Part shown: positions 45,112 to 56,732 of the stretch, one piece after another
How the letters are laid out: each line of letters opens with the position of its first letter
Position numbering within the stretch: the stretch's first letter is position 1
Source: Trichomonas vaginalis G3
Lineage: Eukaryota; Parabasalia; Trichomonadida; Trichomonadidae
DNA: 64,000 nucleotides
Reading direction: 5' to 3'
Assembly (NCBI RefSeq): GCF_026262505.1
Contig: NC_067207.1
Span: 17,080,082-17,144,081 of the forward strand
The notes under the pieces: generated by a model
The model's input: only the letters and a program-made list of their open reading frames with translations
What the model was told of the DNA's origin: nothing
Databases searched by the model: none
Program-made: the position numbers and the translations under genes

Positions 45112-47846
45112 GAGGGAAGACCAAAATTTTTGTTACGGGCGCGACCAAGACCAAAATTTCACTATTTCTGACAAAATTTACGTGTCAAAATCGTAGTTTA
45201 GCTTGAAAATCCTCAAATACTAATCATCATGTCTTTCAACTTTGGCATTATATGGCCTAGAATATACTCTATCATATTATGCTATTAAAAACATATGTTA
45301 ATAAAATCTATGCAATTAAATAGGATGATTCTCATTGAATATGAGCATATCAAATCGTTTATAATTGCCTCAGCATACTATAGTATCAACTGAAGTAGAT
45401 TTAGCTGTGAAATCTTAAAAATGAAGTATTCTGTATCGTATTCATTATATCAAATATAATATTGATGAATATATACATTTGGTCATATAGAATACATATA
45501 TAGTGAATTCATTCTAGTAAATTGTTTCATTTTCGCCTGCAAATTTCCAAAGATGATGGTTAATATTATAATTTAAAAAATAAAATGTGTTTGGAAGGAG
45601 TTGAAACTGTAAGTATCAATAACATTGAAACTATGAAGCAACCTATAAACAGAAAATAAAAATTGGAAGAGATTCAGAAATAATTTATTCATATTAGAAT
45701 AAAATTGTGTAGATATTCTATCAATGATATTACTATATAAATATGTCATATTTGGATAACTATCTTTGTTTAAAATATGATTCATGAAGCTCATTGAATT
45801 GAATATCTGCGTTAAAGTATAATATAGTGGATTTCAATATAGCACCTTGTTTGTATATTGTATGAAAGCTCAATCATATTGTGAAAATGAGTTGAAATCT
45901 AAATTTTATGATAAATAAGCAATTTCTTTGTGTGAAAATCCTATTTGATTGATTAACAGATTGAATATTAGACTTTAACTAATAAACATACAAAAATGTC
46001 ATTGAGTTTTAGAATAATTCTCTTTGGTTCATGAAATTGAAGAATCTCATTCAAAATCATCGATAAAAGGCATCCAAAGATGTGTTTTTAGCTTTATTGT
46101 GTAGGTGTATTTTATTTATGATTAATAAAATTGATTTTATTCATATTATTCAAATATTGTCATTTCAAATTGATTATTTTGCCATTTTATTTCTGGATTT
46201 CAATTTATATTTGTATATAAATGAATAAAGCTACAGATTTTATCTTTTATGCAAATATAATTTAGATATAAAACTAGTTTATGAAATTTTGATCTCATAT
46301 GTAGATTTAAAAAACCATATACTTATATGTTTTGGTGTGCCCCCTACTAAAATTCAAAGTATTATTTTATCAATATTAATAATGCAGAATTTATGATGAA
46401 TTTGAAAGCAATTCTAATGAATTACTAAAAATAATGTATATTATCTGATGTAATTTTTCCAAATTTTTTTTATTTTCTTCAATTTGATGTAAATTTTAAC
46501 AAATCTCATATTAAATCTTAAAAATTCAAATATTTTTGGAGATTTTTTGTCTGTCTTATTTTAATCCTTATTAATCTATTATTGCATTTTCACTATCAAA
46601 TTGGGAATTCCTCTATTCAATTATCAAAATTTGTGATATCACAGTATTAGATACGATACTCAGCATAAATAACAAAGTATATGAAAATCTAAACTATAAA
46701 TAACATAATTATCGGGGAAAATTTCCATAAGATTGTGTTGTTTGTTATAATGAACATCACACATTTTAACAAACATGCACATAATAGATTTTCAAACGGA
46801 ATTTTGAATAAGGTGAATGTTCTTTATTGTAACCCATTGAATGAAGTCTTAAATCATATAAAATCGCAAACCTCGAAACTTATATCATTCGATTAAACTA
46901 ATAATTTCATCGGAAATTCAACATACATGGAGATTTATCATCAATGACGCAAGATATTATACAATAATCGATTTATTTTTCAAATTCAATAATTTATTAA
47001 CACAAAGAACAATAAATATATAGGCAATTGTAATTTCCAGTACTAGCAACTACGAATTTTATTTCCATTTAATTCGAATTCATATAAATATATTATAGAA
47101 ATCACTCAAATTGAACAGATTCGATTTTAAATGCGTTTTTTCAATTTAAATATAAAGGTAAAATACAATTTGCATAAATCATACTTTGATTACGTTGATA
47201 TAAAAAGGCAAGATTATTAAATTTGGATGTATACCCTTATTATTTCCAAAATTATAATATAATTTTATTTTTACATTGTTTGCTGAATAAACAATACTTT
47301 TTAGGTAATAATATTTATTTTTTTTGTAATTGCGACATTTTGGAATAATTACATTAGAATATCTAATGCTTAACTATAAGTATATTTATTCCCGTTCTAA
47401 TTTAACTAATAGACTATTTCATTCCATAACTTTGATATTCAATACAATTTATAAGCATTTAAAGCATTATCACAATATAAATGAGTTTTAATATATAATA
47501 TTTATCTATTTGTATACTATTACACAATAAAAAAGCATTTTTGGTGGAAATGAAATACATTATACTTAAATGAATAAATTTAATCATTAATACAAGATAG
47601 ATTTGCAATAAGTGTACTAATCTATACAACATATTGAAGAATTGCAAAATGTTTATATAATAATCAATAATCAATTTTTATATAATCTTCAGACTTCATC
47701 ATCAAGATAAAGTATGATAGTATGGAGTATGCTCTGATGAGTGGTATACATAGAAGTCCCAGATAATGATTTTTCTCAAAAATGCGTCACTTTTGGTGAA
47801 ATTTTGGTCTTGGTCACGCCCGTAACAAAAATTTTGGTCTTCCCTC
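45112..47846. mobile_element. Non-autonomous Mutator-like DNA transposon
   Basis: 2,735 bp. Both ends carry a 51-bp inverted repeat beginning GAGGGAAGACCAAAATTTTT, with one mismatch between arms (45,112-45,162 and 47,796-47,846). It is flanked by perfect 9-bp direct repeats TATAAATTT (45,103-45,111 and 47,847-47,855). A 9-bp duplication is the hallmark of Mutator-like elements, which are known in trichomonads. The interior is AT-rich with no transposase-like frame, so it would depend on an enzyme from elsewhere. Nearly identical arms suggest recent movement. Confidence 0.85.
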
Positions 47847-47855
47847 TATAAATTT

Positions 47856-48275
47856 ATTAAATGCATGGCTTTTAACAGTTTTAACCTAATTTTAAAACTA
47901 AATATATTAAAATTTGTCAGAAACAGCGTTGATCAACACACGAATGAGCTGGAAAGGCAAAATAATTAACTTTAGATTCTACAAATACAGGATTATGATG
48001 AGCTTATAAATAGAATAAACAACATATGATACACACACTAAGAGTTTCGATTATATTTTAGTAGATTGATACAGTCTGAGTTTATTGATTACTCTTACGG
48101 ATTTATTGACATTATTCCGAAATTAATTATCGAATTTATTAGTTTATGAAATTAGATTAAACAATCTATGATATCGCTTTCAAATATTAAAGTTAGATGG
48201 ATGTAGGCGCATCCTTAAATAACAAAATAGATATAAATATATTTTACATAAATTATATAACAAAAAATAAATAAA
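47856..48275. other. Spacer downstream of the WDR7-like gene
   Basis: AT-rich, no gene or structure recognised. Confidence 0.4.
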
Positions 48276-51200
48276 TTAAAAGATTCTTTGGAAGAAAGAA
48301 AGATTTGGAGCTTTTGCTTCATATAACTTTGAACCATCAGCAGCAAAGAAAACAACTTTTGTATCTCCATTCCAAACACAGCTTGCAACACTTTGACTTA
48401 CATTTCCTGGAATATCCTCTGTTTTCTGCAAACAAATGTGATTTTGAGATTTGTTTTTATTGTTAATAAACCATGCAATCGTTGGTGGATTGTTTGCGAT
48501 AGAAACAAATCTTACTCCATTAGAAGAAGCGCTAACAAACTTTACAGAATCATTTTGGAATATTTGTTCAGAAAACAAAACATTTCCTGACCCTCTTTCA
48601 ACAGCAGTAACAAATCCATTATTATCTCCAATTACAGAATAATCTTTGCAAATTCCTACGAAAGGAACAATGAACGACAATCTTTCAAACAATTTCTGGT
48701 GACAATTATTAGTTTCTCCAGAAGAAAATCTCGTAACTAACTGCAAAATAATCTTTGGATCTGGTTTCAACCATCTTTCCAAGAACATTTCAACTAAGTG
48801 TTCCGAATTCTTTTGTTTAACAGCATTAATAAATTCCAACGGAGAATTCAAAGCAAATGAAATAATTTCCGTTGAATCTCCTAAATTACTAATCAATGTC
48901 TTAAAGAAATCTTCCAACTTCAAATAAGAAATGAAATGATTAAAACAATTTGCCAAATTCTTCAAATAATCAACTCTTTTCGTAACAATAGGAAAGATAT
49001 TTTCTGCTGCTTCTTTTATAACTTTTTGAGGAATTTCCTTGATGTATTTACACATCACGAATATAAAAGGCATTCTGATATTCCAATTCGGGAATTTCTT
49101 CATAATATAATCAACAGTTTCTATAACTTCTTCCATAGAAAAAGTTGCGAAATAATCCAACAAAACATTATAAATAATAAACCTCAAATCAGGAGAAGGA
49201 GAAAGTAACCACGTTGCTAATGCATCCATCATTGGAGGAACACTTTCTTTTATCGTCATGGCAGTTTTAATTTGACATTTTGCCGATAAAAGTGACAATT
49301 CACCTTGTTTTGAAGAGACGAAACATTGAGCAGTTGCAGAAGCTGCGACGCAATGAATAGCAGACAACAAAGAAGAAGTATTGAAGTTAATACTCTTATG
49401 GAGTTCGAATTTATCAGAAGAATTCTTAATTGCGGACATATTCCTTAAAGTTTGTATTCTTTGTAATTTTGGATTTTGTATTGTTGAAGAAGAATTTGTT
49501 TTTGTTTTTTCTGCTTGTATTTTTGTTCTTTTATGACTAGAAAAACTTATAGGAAGAGTTACAGTGTTATTATCTCCTCCTTGGCAGAAACCGAAACCTC
49601 CCAAAATCGGGATTTTCCCGAAAAGATCTTCTTCAACATGTTTCGTCCACAACAATTTCAAAGGAAGAAAAGTTGGATCATTCAAAACATCCAAATTATC
49701 AAATTTTTCAAAAGCAGTTACGAAATCACTGATATTCAAAACAACAACAAATGTCTGACAATTAGGCATATTAATACTAACGACATCAGAAAAAGAATGT
49801 GCTGATTCCAAAGCCATAATTTGAGAAGAAATTGATTTTGACAAAGAAACAGAATTTGGTAAATATGTTCTACTTGTTTCGTGGCCAAGTAAAACTCTGT
49901 CTTTGCCAATCAATTCGGAATCGCATGACCAAACATATAAATCTGATGATTCCGTTCTCGCATGAAAGACTCCATCAACAAAAGTAACATCAACGATAGG
50001 AGATTCATGGCCATCGCATAAACAAACACTGAACCAATCAAAACAATCAATGACGATAAAAGAAAAAGTGGCAATACAAATTATCCATCTCCTTTCTACA
50101 ACGTAATTCACTTTTTTCACGGCTTCTGTCATTCCGTTGACTTTTTGAGGAGTTTTGCCCCAAATGCAGATACTCCCGTCATTGGAAAATGAAAGAAATG
50201 TTTGCGTGGGTAAAGGAGGTGAATAAAGTAAAAAGGAGCCTTTGTGAATTCCTATCGGCGTGTCAAAATTGTCAAGAAACACGTTTCCATCGGAATCTAT
50301 TCTTGCTTCATGAGAAATTGGTCTCATTATGCCACATCTCGCTCTGTAACGCCCGGAAAAGTAATTTGACAAATCACAAATGAAAGAATTAGTGTTGGAA
50401 TAGATTTGTATGATACTTTTTCCAGGGGAATAGATAACGAAGCCTTCGCATGAAGCGGAGATTGGTTCTGAGTAGTGTTTCAGTGAAAAACTCAGATCTA
50501 AAATGAGTTTCGGCTCAATTTTTGGTAAATTTTCGGAATTAACTGATGATTTGATGACAAATGGCTCAATTCTCGTTGTTTGGTTGGAGTGCTTGATGAA
50601 TAGATATTCCTTACGGCATTGCAGGCAATCAAAGACATAAGAAGTCTCTTTTGAAGGAAAAATTTCGAAAATTTGGACTTTTCCTGTAAAACTGCGAATA
50701 AAGAACTTCGTGGTGCTTATCCAGCCGCACTGTGAGTAGGAGTTGCCTTTCTGTGGTGGTGGAGACCGAAATGGCTGTCTTCCGGACTCAATAATTTCCC
50801 AAAAATTATCTGTAAGAGTAAGAAGAAAAGTGAGGTCAGGAGATGGACTTTGAGTAATGAATGACGATTCTGATTCGTAATGTGTCGAAAAATTGAAGCC
50901 TGCATCGTTCTCTGAGATACTTAGAACATCTACTGTTCCATCATAGGTAGAAATCGCGTGCATTGAGCCGTGATGTGTTATTGAGGATATAATCGATTGG
51001 AATCCGCTGATTGTCATGATAATTGAGCCATCAATTACGTTGGCAATTTCAATTGTTCCGTAGATTTGAGATGCGATCATAATTTCTTGTTTGTATTCAT
51101 GGTTAGCTAAATAGTTTGAGTTTTCTGAGAAAAGCGATGGTCTATTTACAACAATTGTCAAATCTTCGACTGAAATTATGGAAAGAGTGCCATCTTTTGA

Positions 51201-51536
51201 TAAATATGCAACACAATCTGTATATATGAAAGGTGAACAGCGTGTGATGCATGTTATTGGTGATTTGTGACCAAATAAAAAACAAATTGGAAAAGCATCA
51301 ATGATTTCTCCGTTATTAGAAAGAATTTTATAAGCAACTATCGTTCCTGTCTTTGTTCCTGCAAATAAAATTGAAGTAACAAAGTCATCCGACCATAATT
51401 TTGAGTTTGGAATTGGAGGACGATTCCAAGGAACAGAATAAAAGCATGTAAAGTCAAGCATAGGTGTTGACTGATCTTCCCAACAATGAAAACCTACCGC
51501 GAGAGGACACGGATTGATCCTTTCTCGAGGATTCAT
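48276..51536 (-). CDS. WD40-repeat protein, WDR7/rabconnectin-3 beta-like
   Basis: 1,086 residues. Front beta-propeller blades include FLFGHKSPITCITRCSPFIY, DGTLSIISVEDLTIV and GWISTTKFFIRSFTGKVQIF. A second propeller region has SNDGSICIWG, CDGHESPIVDVTFVDG and SSDLYVWSCDSELIGKDRVL. The LFGHxxxITC segment and the GW-STTKF-I-SFTGKVQIF blade resemble WDR7/WDR72. About residues 745-930 are helical, as in the WDR7 C-terminal half. In animals WDR7 pairs with DMXL to assemble the V-ATPase and acidify vesicles; a similar role is inferred. Start ATG follows TTTATCAAAAA, a plausible initiator. Divergent from the helicase-RBR gene with a long hairpin between. Confidence 0.65.
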   Translation of the reverse strand: MNPRERINPCPLAVGFHCWEDQSTPMLDFTCFYSVPWNRPPIPNSKLWSDDFVTSILFAGTKTGTIVAYKILSNNGEIIDAFPICFLFGHKSPITCITRCSPFIYTDCVAYLSKDGTLSIISVEDLTIVVNRPSLFSENSNYLANHEYKQEIMIASQIYGTIEIANVIDGSIIMTISGFQSIISSITHHGSMHAISTYDGTVDVLSISENDAGFNFSTHYESESSFITQSPSPDLTFLLTLTDNFWEIIESGRQPFRSPPPQKGNSYSQCGWISTTKFFIRSFTGKVQIFEIFPSKETSYVFDCLQCRKEYLFIKHSNQTTRIEPFVIKSSVNSENLPKIEPKLILDLSFSLKHYSEPISASCEGFVIYSPGKSIIQIYSNTNSFICDLSNYFSGRYRARCGIMRPISHEARIDSDGNVFLDNFDTPIGIHKGSFLLYSPPLPTQTFLSFSNDGSICIWGKTPQKVNGMTEAVKKVNYVVERRWIICIATFSFIVIDCFDWFSVCLCDGHESPIVDVTFVDGVFHARTESSDLYVWSCDSELIGKDRVLLGHETSRTYLPNSVSLSKSISSQIMALESAHSFSDVVSINMPNCQTFVVVLNISDFVTAFEKFDNLDVLNDPTFLPLKLLWTKHVEEDLFGKIPILGGFGFCQGGDNNTVTLPISFSSHKRTKIQAEKTKTNSSSTIQNPKLQRIQTLRNMSAIKNSSDKFELHKSINFNTSSLLSAIHCVAASATAQCFVSSKQGELSLLSAKCQIKTAMTIKESVPPMMDALATWLLSPSPDLRFIIYNVLLDYFATFSMEEVIETVDYIMKKFPNWNIRMPFIFVMCKYIKEIPQKVIKEAAENIFPIVTKRVDYLKNLANCFNHFISYLKLEDFFKTLISNLGDSTEIISFALNSPLEFINAVKQKNSEHLVEMFLERWLKPDPKIILQLVTRFSSGETNNCHQKLFERLSFIVPFVGICKDYSVIGDNNGFVTAVERGSGNVLFSEQIFQNDSVKFVSASSNGVRFVSIANNPPTIAWFINNKNKSQNHICLQKTEDIPGNVSQSVASCVWNGDTKVVFFAADGSKLYEAKAPNLSFFQRIF

Positions 51537-51744
51537 TTTTTGATAAAAAAAAATACGGATCTCAAAAAATTTTATCGAAAATTTTTAATCAGGATTTGGT
51601 TATTTTAATTCGGTTATACGTATCCTTGGTGATTGTAATTAAGCTATAATTTTATATTATTAGAAATATCTGGAAGATCAATTTTTGACACACAAATTTG
51701 ACAGTTGTCACTTTTAATTCCATTAGTTTCGGACAAAGTTTCTC

Positions 51745-51825
51745 CCATTTGTAGTGGAGATGGAAGGCTTTGGGATACATATTAATGTTATATACCCCAA
51801 AGCCTTTCATTTCCGCTACAAATGG
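51745..51825. repeat. 30-bp hairpin between two divergent host genes
   Basis: Arm 51,745-51,774 (CCATTTGTAGTGGAGATGG...) pairs with 51,796-51,825 (...TTCCGCTACAAATGG) over 30 positions with only three G-U pairs, loop 21. It sits in the 485-bp gap between the WDR7-like and helicase-RBR starts, the rest of which is AT-rich spacer. Pre-miRNA-like shape or a regulatory palindrome. Confidence 0.8.
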
Positions 51826-52021
51826 TAGTTTAACAAGTCACCATTTTTTTTCTTTAAAAAGTGACTTTGGTAATTATGTCACGTGCTCCAAAAAAACTTA
51901 AATGAGATCACATTACAGTCTTATGACTTTTTTTTTCAAAAAAATTCCAAAAAAATTGAAAAAGTAACAGAAAAATAAAAGTGATGGAAAATTTCCAATT
52001 TCATTTTTTTTTAAAGTTGTT

Positions 52022-55000
52022 ATGGATATAATAAGTAGATGTGATTCCAGCTTAAAGGATCTCGTTATTACTGCTTCACGAAATTCAAAGGACAAAGTTC
52101 GCCAACTGATTTCTAATTGTATAGCCTCTTTAAGGAATATCAAAAATTTACAATCTTGCAGTACTTTCCTTGATGAATTTCTTTCACATGCTCAGATACT
52201 TGCTAAATGCAGGCCAAACGATGGCAATCATGCTAAAAATGTCAATGACTTTTTAGAATTCGGAAAATTTTTGTTAGAAAGTATAGATATTTCCAAAGAC
52301 CAGAAAGAAGTTCAATCTGCTCGTGCTTTATACCATGCTTGCTTATCTATTACTCAAGAACAAACAGATCATTACTCATTTATTTTCTATCCTCCTTACA
52401 CACATGAAATTTTTGAATATCCAAGTGTTTATACATTCAACTATGAGTACCGTGATCGAATCCTCATCCCTCTTTTCAAACTTACTGATACTAAAACCAA
52501 TTTTATCATTTTTACTTCAGATGACGAGAGTTTGATACATGAAAACGCATTATGGTTCTATAACCAATACACAGAACTCGATATTGTTACAGATCTCAAT
52601 AGTTTACAAACAGCATTTAACGAAGATCGAAAAGTTCTCGCTTTCATTTCAGTTTTCGACGCCACAACATTCATGATACAAAACAATGGTAAGAAGACAC
52701 CTAAAATGATGGTTGTTTACCACGCAATTGACCATAAAAACATCAAATACTTTAGTATCTTAGATGTTGTCAGAAAAATACGCAGGGAACGTCGTCTTAA
52801 GTTCATTCTATCACTTGCTAATCCCATTAATGTTGGTTTCGAGGTTTCTGAGACAGAACAATTAAATATTAATCTTGAATTTTCACAAAAATCTCAAATT
52901 GAAGCACTTTCATATGCTACTAACAATAGGAATAGATATGGATCTAAGATTGTCTACTTTGTTGACTCTTTATTCGATGTTCAGAACATAATTAACGAAT
53001 ACCAAAAACAAACATCGAATTTAACAGTCATTTCACCGGAAAAGACACCAGAAACAAGTGCCAAAGACATTCTATCATTGTGTCAGAACAAATCCTGTTT
53101 AATTCCTTTGTTTTCGAACATCAAATCCCATTTGAATTTGTTTAACACTCAAAATCCCAATTCTTCCATTTTTGTTTTGTTTGTTTTCGGAGATACACAG
53201 AGCTCAATCATGAATTGTAGTTTCGCAATCAATGGCTGCAAAAATGATATGAATTATATGTATAAAATTTCAAATGTTCATGGAAATTATAATTATCTTG
53301 TTTTGGAAAGTGCTGAACAAAGAACTAAGACAAGAGAAGAAAGAAATTATGATACAATAATCGAGGATTACTTGAATGATGATGAATTCGAGGGATTCCA
53401 TGAACAAAAAGTGTCAAATTTGACAGTTTTGAACAAACTCATTCAATTTTTGTCAAAAAATTATATGGGATTTTTCACAGATTTCCAAACGAATTCTCTC
53501 ATGATGAATGCAAATTTGGATTCGGATTTCATTACTATTATCAATTGTTTGTCACAAATATTCGAATCCAATGAAAACAACAGAATTCTTTTGATAAAAG
53601 AAATCGGAATTTCTCTCAGAAAATTGTGCCAACTTGAATTAATTTTGACAAAAAGTGACATCAGAAATCTCATTTCTCTTAAGAATTCTGACACTTTACA
53701 TGATCAAATCAACGCAGAGATTGTCAAGCAGTTTGCACGAAATAAAGCAAAGAGAAGTGATGTTTCTGTTTTCCAGAAAAGACCAGGATTTTCTGACAAT
53801 TTTTATCCAGAAAATTTCTATTATTTGTGTGATAATTACACATTTATTCATTCCACTGATAAGAACAACTACACGTTCATTGACTGTCCAGGATGTGTCC
53901 ATTCTGCTTATTTCACAATGATTTTTGATATGGTTTATCCAAACATGAAATTAAAAGTTTATCAAAACAAAATTGTAATTGAAGATCAAAAGATGCGAAA
54001 CATGATTGAAAAAACAGTTAAAGACATTGCCTCAATCATGCCATTTGTTGGTGAAACATTGTTTGCTATTGAAATCATGAATAACATCAGTTTGGAATTG
54101 ATTTCAATTGGCGATCAATTTTTCACAAGACTTCTTGAAACAAATTCACTTTTCTTTTACAAATTTGATAAGCATTGTTTTGATTATTGTTTGAAGAATA
54201 TCAATTTGCTGAATGATCCAGGCAAATCATTGAGAATTTCATACGTTGACAAAATCCTTCCTCTTCTTTTAGTTTCAGACAAAGATCTTAAACTTCCATC
54301 ACAAGTCATCCATTTCACTCAAAATCCAAAGATCGAATATGTCTGTGATTTAAGAGAATTAAGTCAACTTGAGAAATGCGACATCGAATTAGATGACGGC
54401 GAAATTGCAGTTGATGAAGTTATCTTCAATCCTCCTGCTTCTAAATTCCATCCAAGTTTATTCAACTCAGAAGGTGCCGTTGAATTTCTTCTTGAATACT
54501 TAAGAGAACATGATATCATTTGTTTCCCTGATAACAATAAAATCGGTATGTCATGGCGTGATGCACAAAAAGCTCGTAACATTTTAGAAGAAGATGAAGA
54601 ATTTAATCCACCATTCAAAACATTGAACATCAATAAAGATGCTTCTCTTTCATTAGTTATCAGCAAAACTAGTGAAATCTCACCATATTGGGTTGTTGAC
54701 AGTCAACGAAAACTTTTGATTGTTCCAGAATACGAAAGTGAAACCGCTAAATCTATTTTGTCAGATTTTGTTTATGAAAATGAAATCGAAGATTTCGATG
54801 ACGTCAAAGTATTTGGATGCACCGATATGTGTACTAATCCAGAAGAAAGTAAGAATTACATTGTTGCATATGATGTTAAAAACAATACAAGTCAAGCGAA
54901 ACATTTTTGTTTGACATGTTTAGAAAAGTTTTTACATGATGCTTTTAATGAAAACAAAGGAAATACTAAGTACAACCAAATGCCACGTGCTATCAACTTC

Positions 55001-55447
55001 GAAGGATACTCACCTATTGGTCAGATGTTCTTTTCTCTTTCAGATGAGAAAGTCTACAGTTTGATGCAGCGATGGCTTAAATCAGTCATCATTGTTACAT
55101 TGCATACATCTCCAGGCAAAATCTACTTCTGTCCAGATCACGAAGAAACAGTCTATGATTTCAAGAAGAACTTAGAGTGTCCAATCTGTCATAAGAGATT
55201 CTGCAACAAGTGCATGACACACCACAACAAAGGCGAGATTTGCAAGAAAGACTTAGAAGAAAATCTTCCAGAAACTGACATGATGAAGAAATGTCCACGA
55301 TGTGGCATTATGGTCTTCAAAGAGTCAGGCTGCAATCGATTGACATGCCGCTGTGGTGCAAGTTTCTGCTGGAGATGCAAAGCATGCTTTAATTCAGAAG
55401 GTGAATGTTATGCTCATTTGCGATCTGTCCATGGTGGCTGCTGGTAA
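52022..55447 (+). CDS. Degenerate DExH helicase fused to RBR E3 ubiquitin ligase
   Basis: 1,141 residues. The C-terminus has the RBR order: a RING1-like Cys set (VFGCTDMCTNP ... HFCLTCLEKF, about 935-985), an IBR (YFCPDHEETVYDF ... CPICHKRFCNKC, about 1,045-1,080) and RING2 (KKCPRCGIMVFKESGCNRLT, then CRCGASFCWRC), with the catalytic Cys in ESGCNRL. The front half has faint helicase traces (IVYFVDSLFDVQNIINEY and SAEQRTKTREER in the place of the QRxGRxGR motif) but no Walker A. It resembles helicase-RBR fusions of plants and amoebae. Likely activity: ubiquitin transfer through a thioester, perhaps targeted by the dead helicase part. Initiator-like TTTCATTTTT lies about 20 bases upstream. Confidence 0.7.
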   Translation: MDIISRCDSSLKDLVITASRNSKDKVRQLISNCIASLRNIKNLQSCSTFLDEFLSHAQILAKCRPNDGNHAKNVNDFLEFGKFLLESIDISKDQKEVQSARALYHACLSITQEQTDHYSFIFYPPYTHEIFEYPSVYTFNYEYRDRILIPLFKLTDTKTNFIIFTSDDESLIHENALWFYNQYTELDIVTDLNSLQTAFNEDRKVLAFISVFDATTFMIQNNGKKTPKMMVVYHAIDHKNIKYFSILDVVRKIRRERRLKFILSLANPINVGFEVSETEQLNINLEFSQKSQIEALSYATNNRNRYGSKIVYFVDSLFDVQNIINEYQKQTSNLTVISPEKTPETSAKDILSLCQNKSCLIPLFSNIKSHLNLFNTQNPNSSIFVLFVFGDTQSSIMNCSFAINGCKNDMNYMYKISNVHGNYNYLVLESAEQRTKTREERNYDTIIEDYLNDDEFEGFHEQKVSNLTVLNKLIQFLSKNYMGFFTDFQTNSLMMNANLDSDFITIINCLSQIFESNENNRILLIKEIGISLRKLCQLELILTKSDIRNLISLKNSDTLHDQINAEIVKQFARNKAKRSDVSVFQKRPGFSDNFYPENFYYLCDNYTFIHSTDKNNYTFIDCPGCVHSAYFTMIFDMVYPNMKLKVYQNKIVIEDQKMRNMIEKTVKDIASIMPFVGETLFAIEIMNNISLELISIGDQFFTRLLETNSLFFYKFDKHCFDYCLKNINLLNDPGKSLRISYVDKILPLLLVSDKDLKLPSQVIHFTQNPKIEYVCDLRELSQLEKCDIELDDGEIAVDEVIFNPPASKFHPSLFNSEGAVEFLLEYLREHDIICFPDNNKIGMSWRDAQKARNILEEDEEFNPPFKTLNINKDASLSLVISKTSEISPYWVVDSQRKLLIVPEYESETAKSILSDFVYENEIEDFDDVKVFGCTDMCTNPEESKNYIVAYDVKNNTSQAKHFCLTCLEKFLHDAFNENKGNTKYNQMPRAINFEGYSPIGQMFFSLSDEKVYSLMQRWLKSVIIVTLHTSPGKIYFCPDHEETVYDFKKNLECPICHKRFCNKCMTHHNKGEICKKDLEENLPETDMMKKCPRCGIMVFKESGCNRLTCRCGASFCWRCKACFNSEGECYAHLRSVHGGCW

Positions 55448-56732
55448 ATTTTTTTTTATAAAAATAAATATATAATTTTTAATAATTAAAACGATTGCTT
55501 TTGAAACATCAATTGCATATTGGAATATTTAGATGAAGCTGATAGATCTCACAAAAGTGTAAGAAATAATATCACAGAAAATTCTTTTCCTTTCTTGACT
55601 CATTCAAATGTTATATGGAATACATTTATGATACAACAACAATTGACAAATATATTAAATCAAGTCGAAAAGACACCGAAAACAAACGCATTTTTGTCGT
55701 TAAAAGGTGTTATTCGGGTCTCTAATCCAACTAATGATATAAAAGCTCTTTTTAAGCTGTTGAATCAGGATCATTTGTTCAATTGAAAGCTGAGGATTCT
55801 GTACTTAAGCGAATAGGAAAAGTTCTTCCGAAGTCTCTCATAGGAAGAGATGCCTCGAATTTCTACTACAGCTGATAATACAAAAGTTCTTGTTTTGAAA
55901 ATGATTTTTCGTTAATCTTTTCTTTAAAATGTATTGGTTTACCTCTCAAATATCAATTAACATAAATTAATATACCTTATTCTTTTTCTTGTTTAACTTC
56001 TTCTTCATTATTTCCTTAAAAAATATTACTCAAAAGTTAAAAAGAATCAATTAGAAATATGAGTTGTTTTATCTAAATAATTTTACCGTTATGGTCCTTT
56101 CAAAATTTGATCATTGAGAATGTGCTAAAATGCCATGATATGAAATATGATTTTTATATTCAAAAAAGAGATGTTACGCCATGAAATCTGCCTGTTTTCA
56201 ACATGCTGAACAATAATTTTTGACTATGATTTGCTTCTAATAATGTTCATGGTCAGAAACGCATTTAAATTTATTGAATATCTCTCAAATTTTATGTTGT
56301 CACTTTTGAATTATTTCTAATTTGTAAATTAAAAGCCAAAATATTTATAAATTTAGAAGGATTTATCATTGAATATCTGATGTATGCTATATAACTACTA
56401 ACTAAATGATGATCTAAAGTGTCTATATTCATTAAAATGTGAGTTTTCCATTTTTATTGATTCAAAAAAGCAACAAATCTTCATCACTATTTCAAAAAAC
56501 AAGATTTCCATTACGGGCTAATGATATAATTATTTTTTATCTTTCAAAAAACATGATTATTAATTAACAATAAGAGAATTTCCACAATAAAACGTATTCA
56601 TAAAGGTAATTCTTTGATAAAAGATTTTAATGATATTAATATTTCAATAATAATTCAGAATTGAAAAACAAAAAATAATAATATAGAAAAAATTACGATT
56701 TTTTTTGATTAATCATATAGAATTATTTAATT
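55448..56732. other. Host spacer with a hairpin-family relic
   Basis: A weak frame at 55,520-55,786 (SHKSVRNNITENSFPFLTHS) lacks an ATG start and a known family; it may be a gene fragment. 55,800-55,866 resembles, in reverse, the long hairpin units at 44.2-44.4 kb (AGTTCTTCCGAAGTCTCTCA, then GCCTCGAA) but is degraded. The remainder is AT-rich. Confidence 0.4.
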
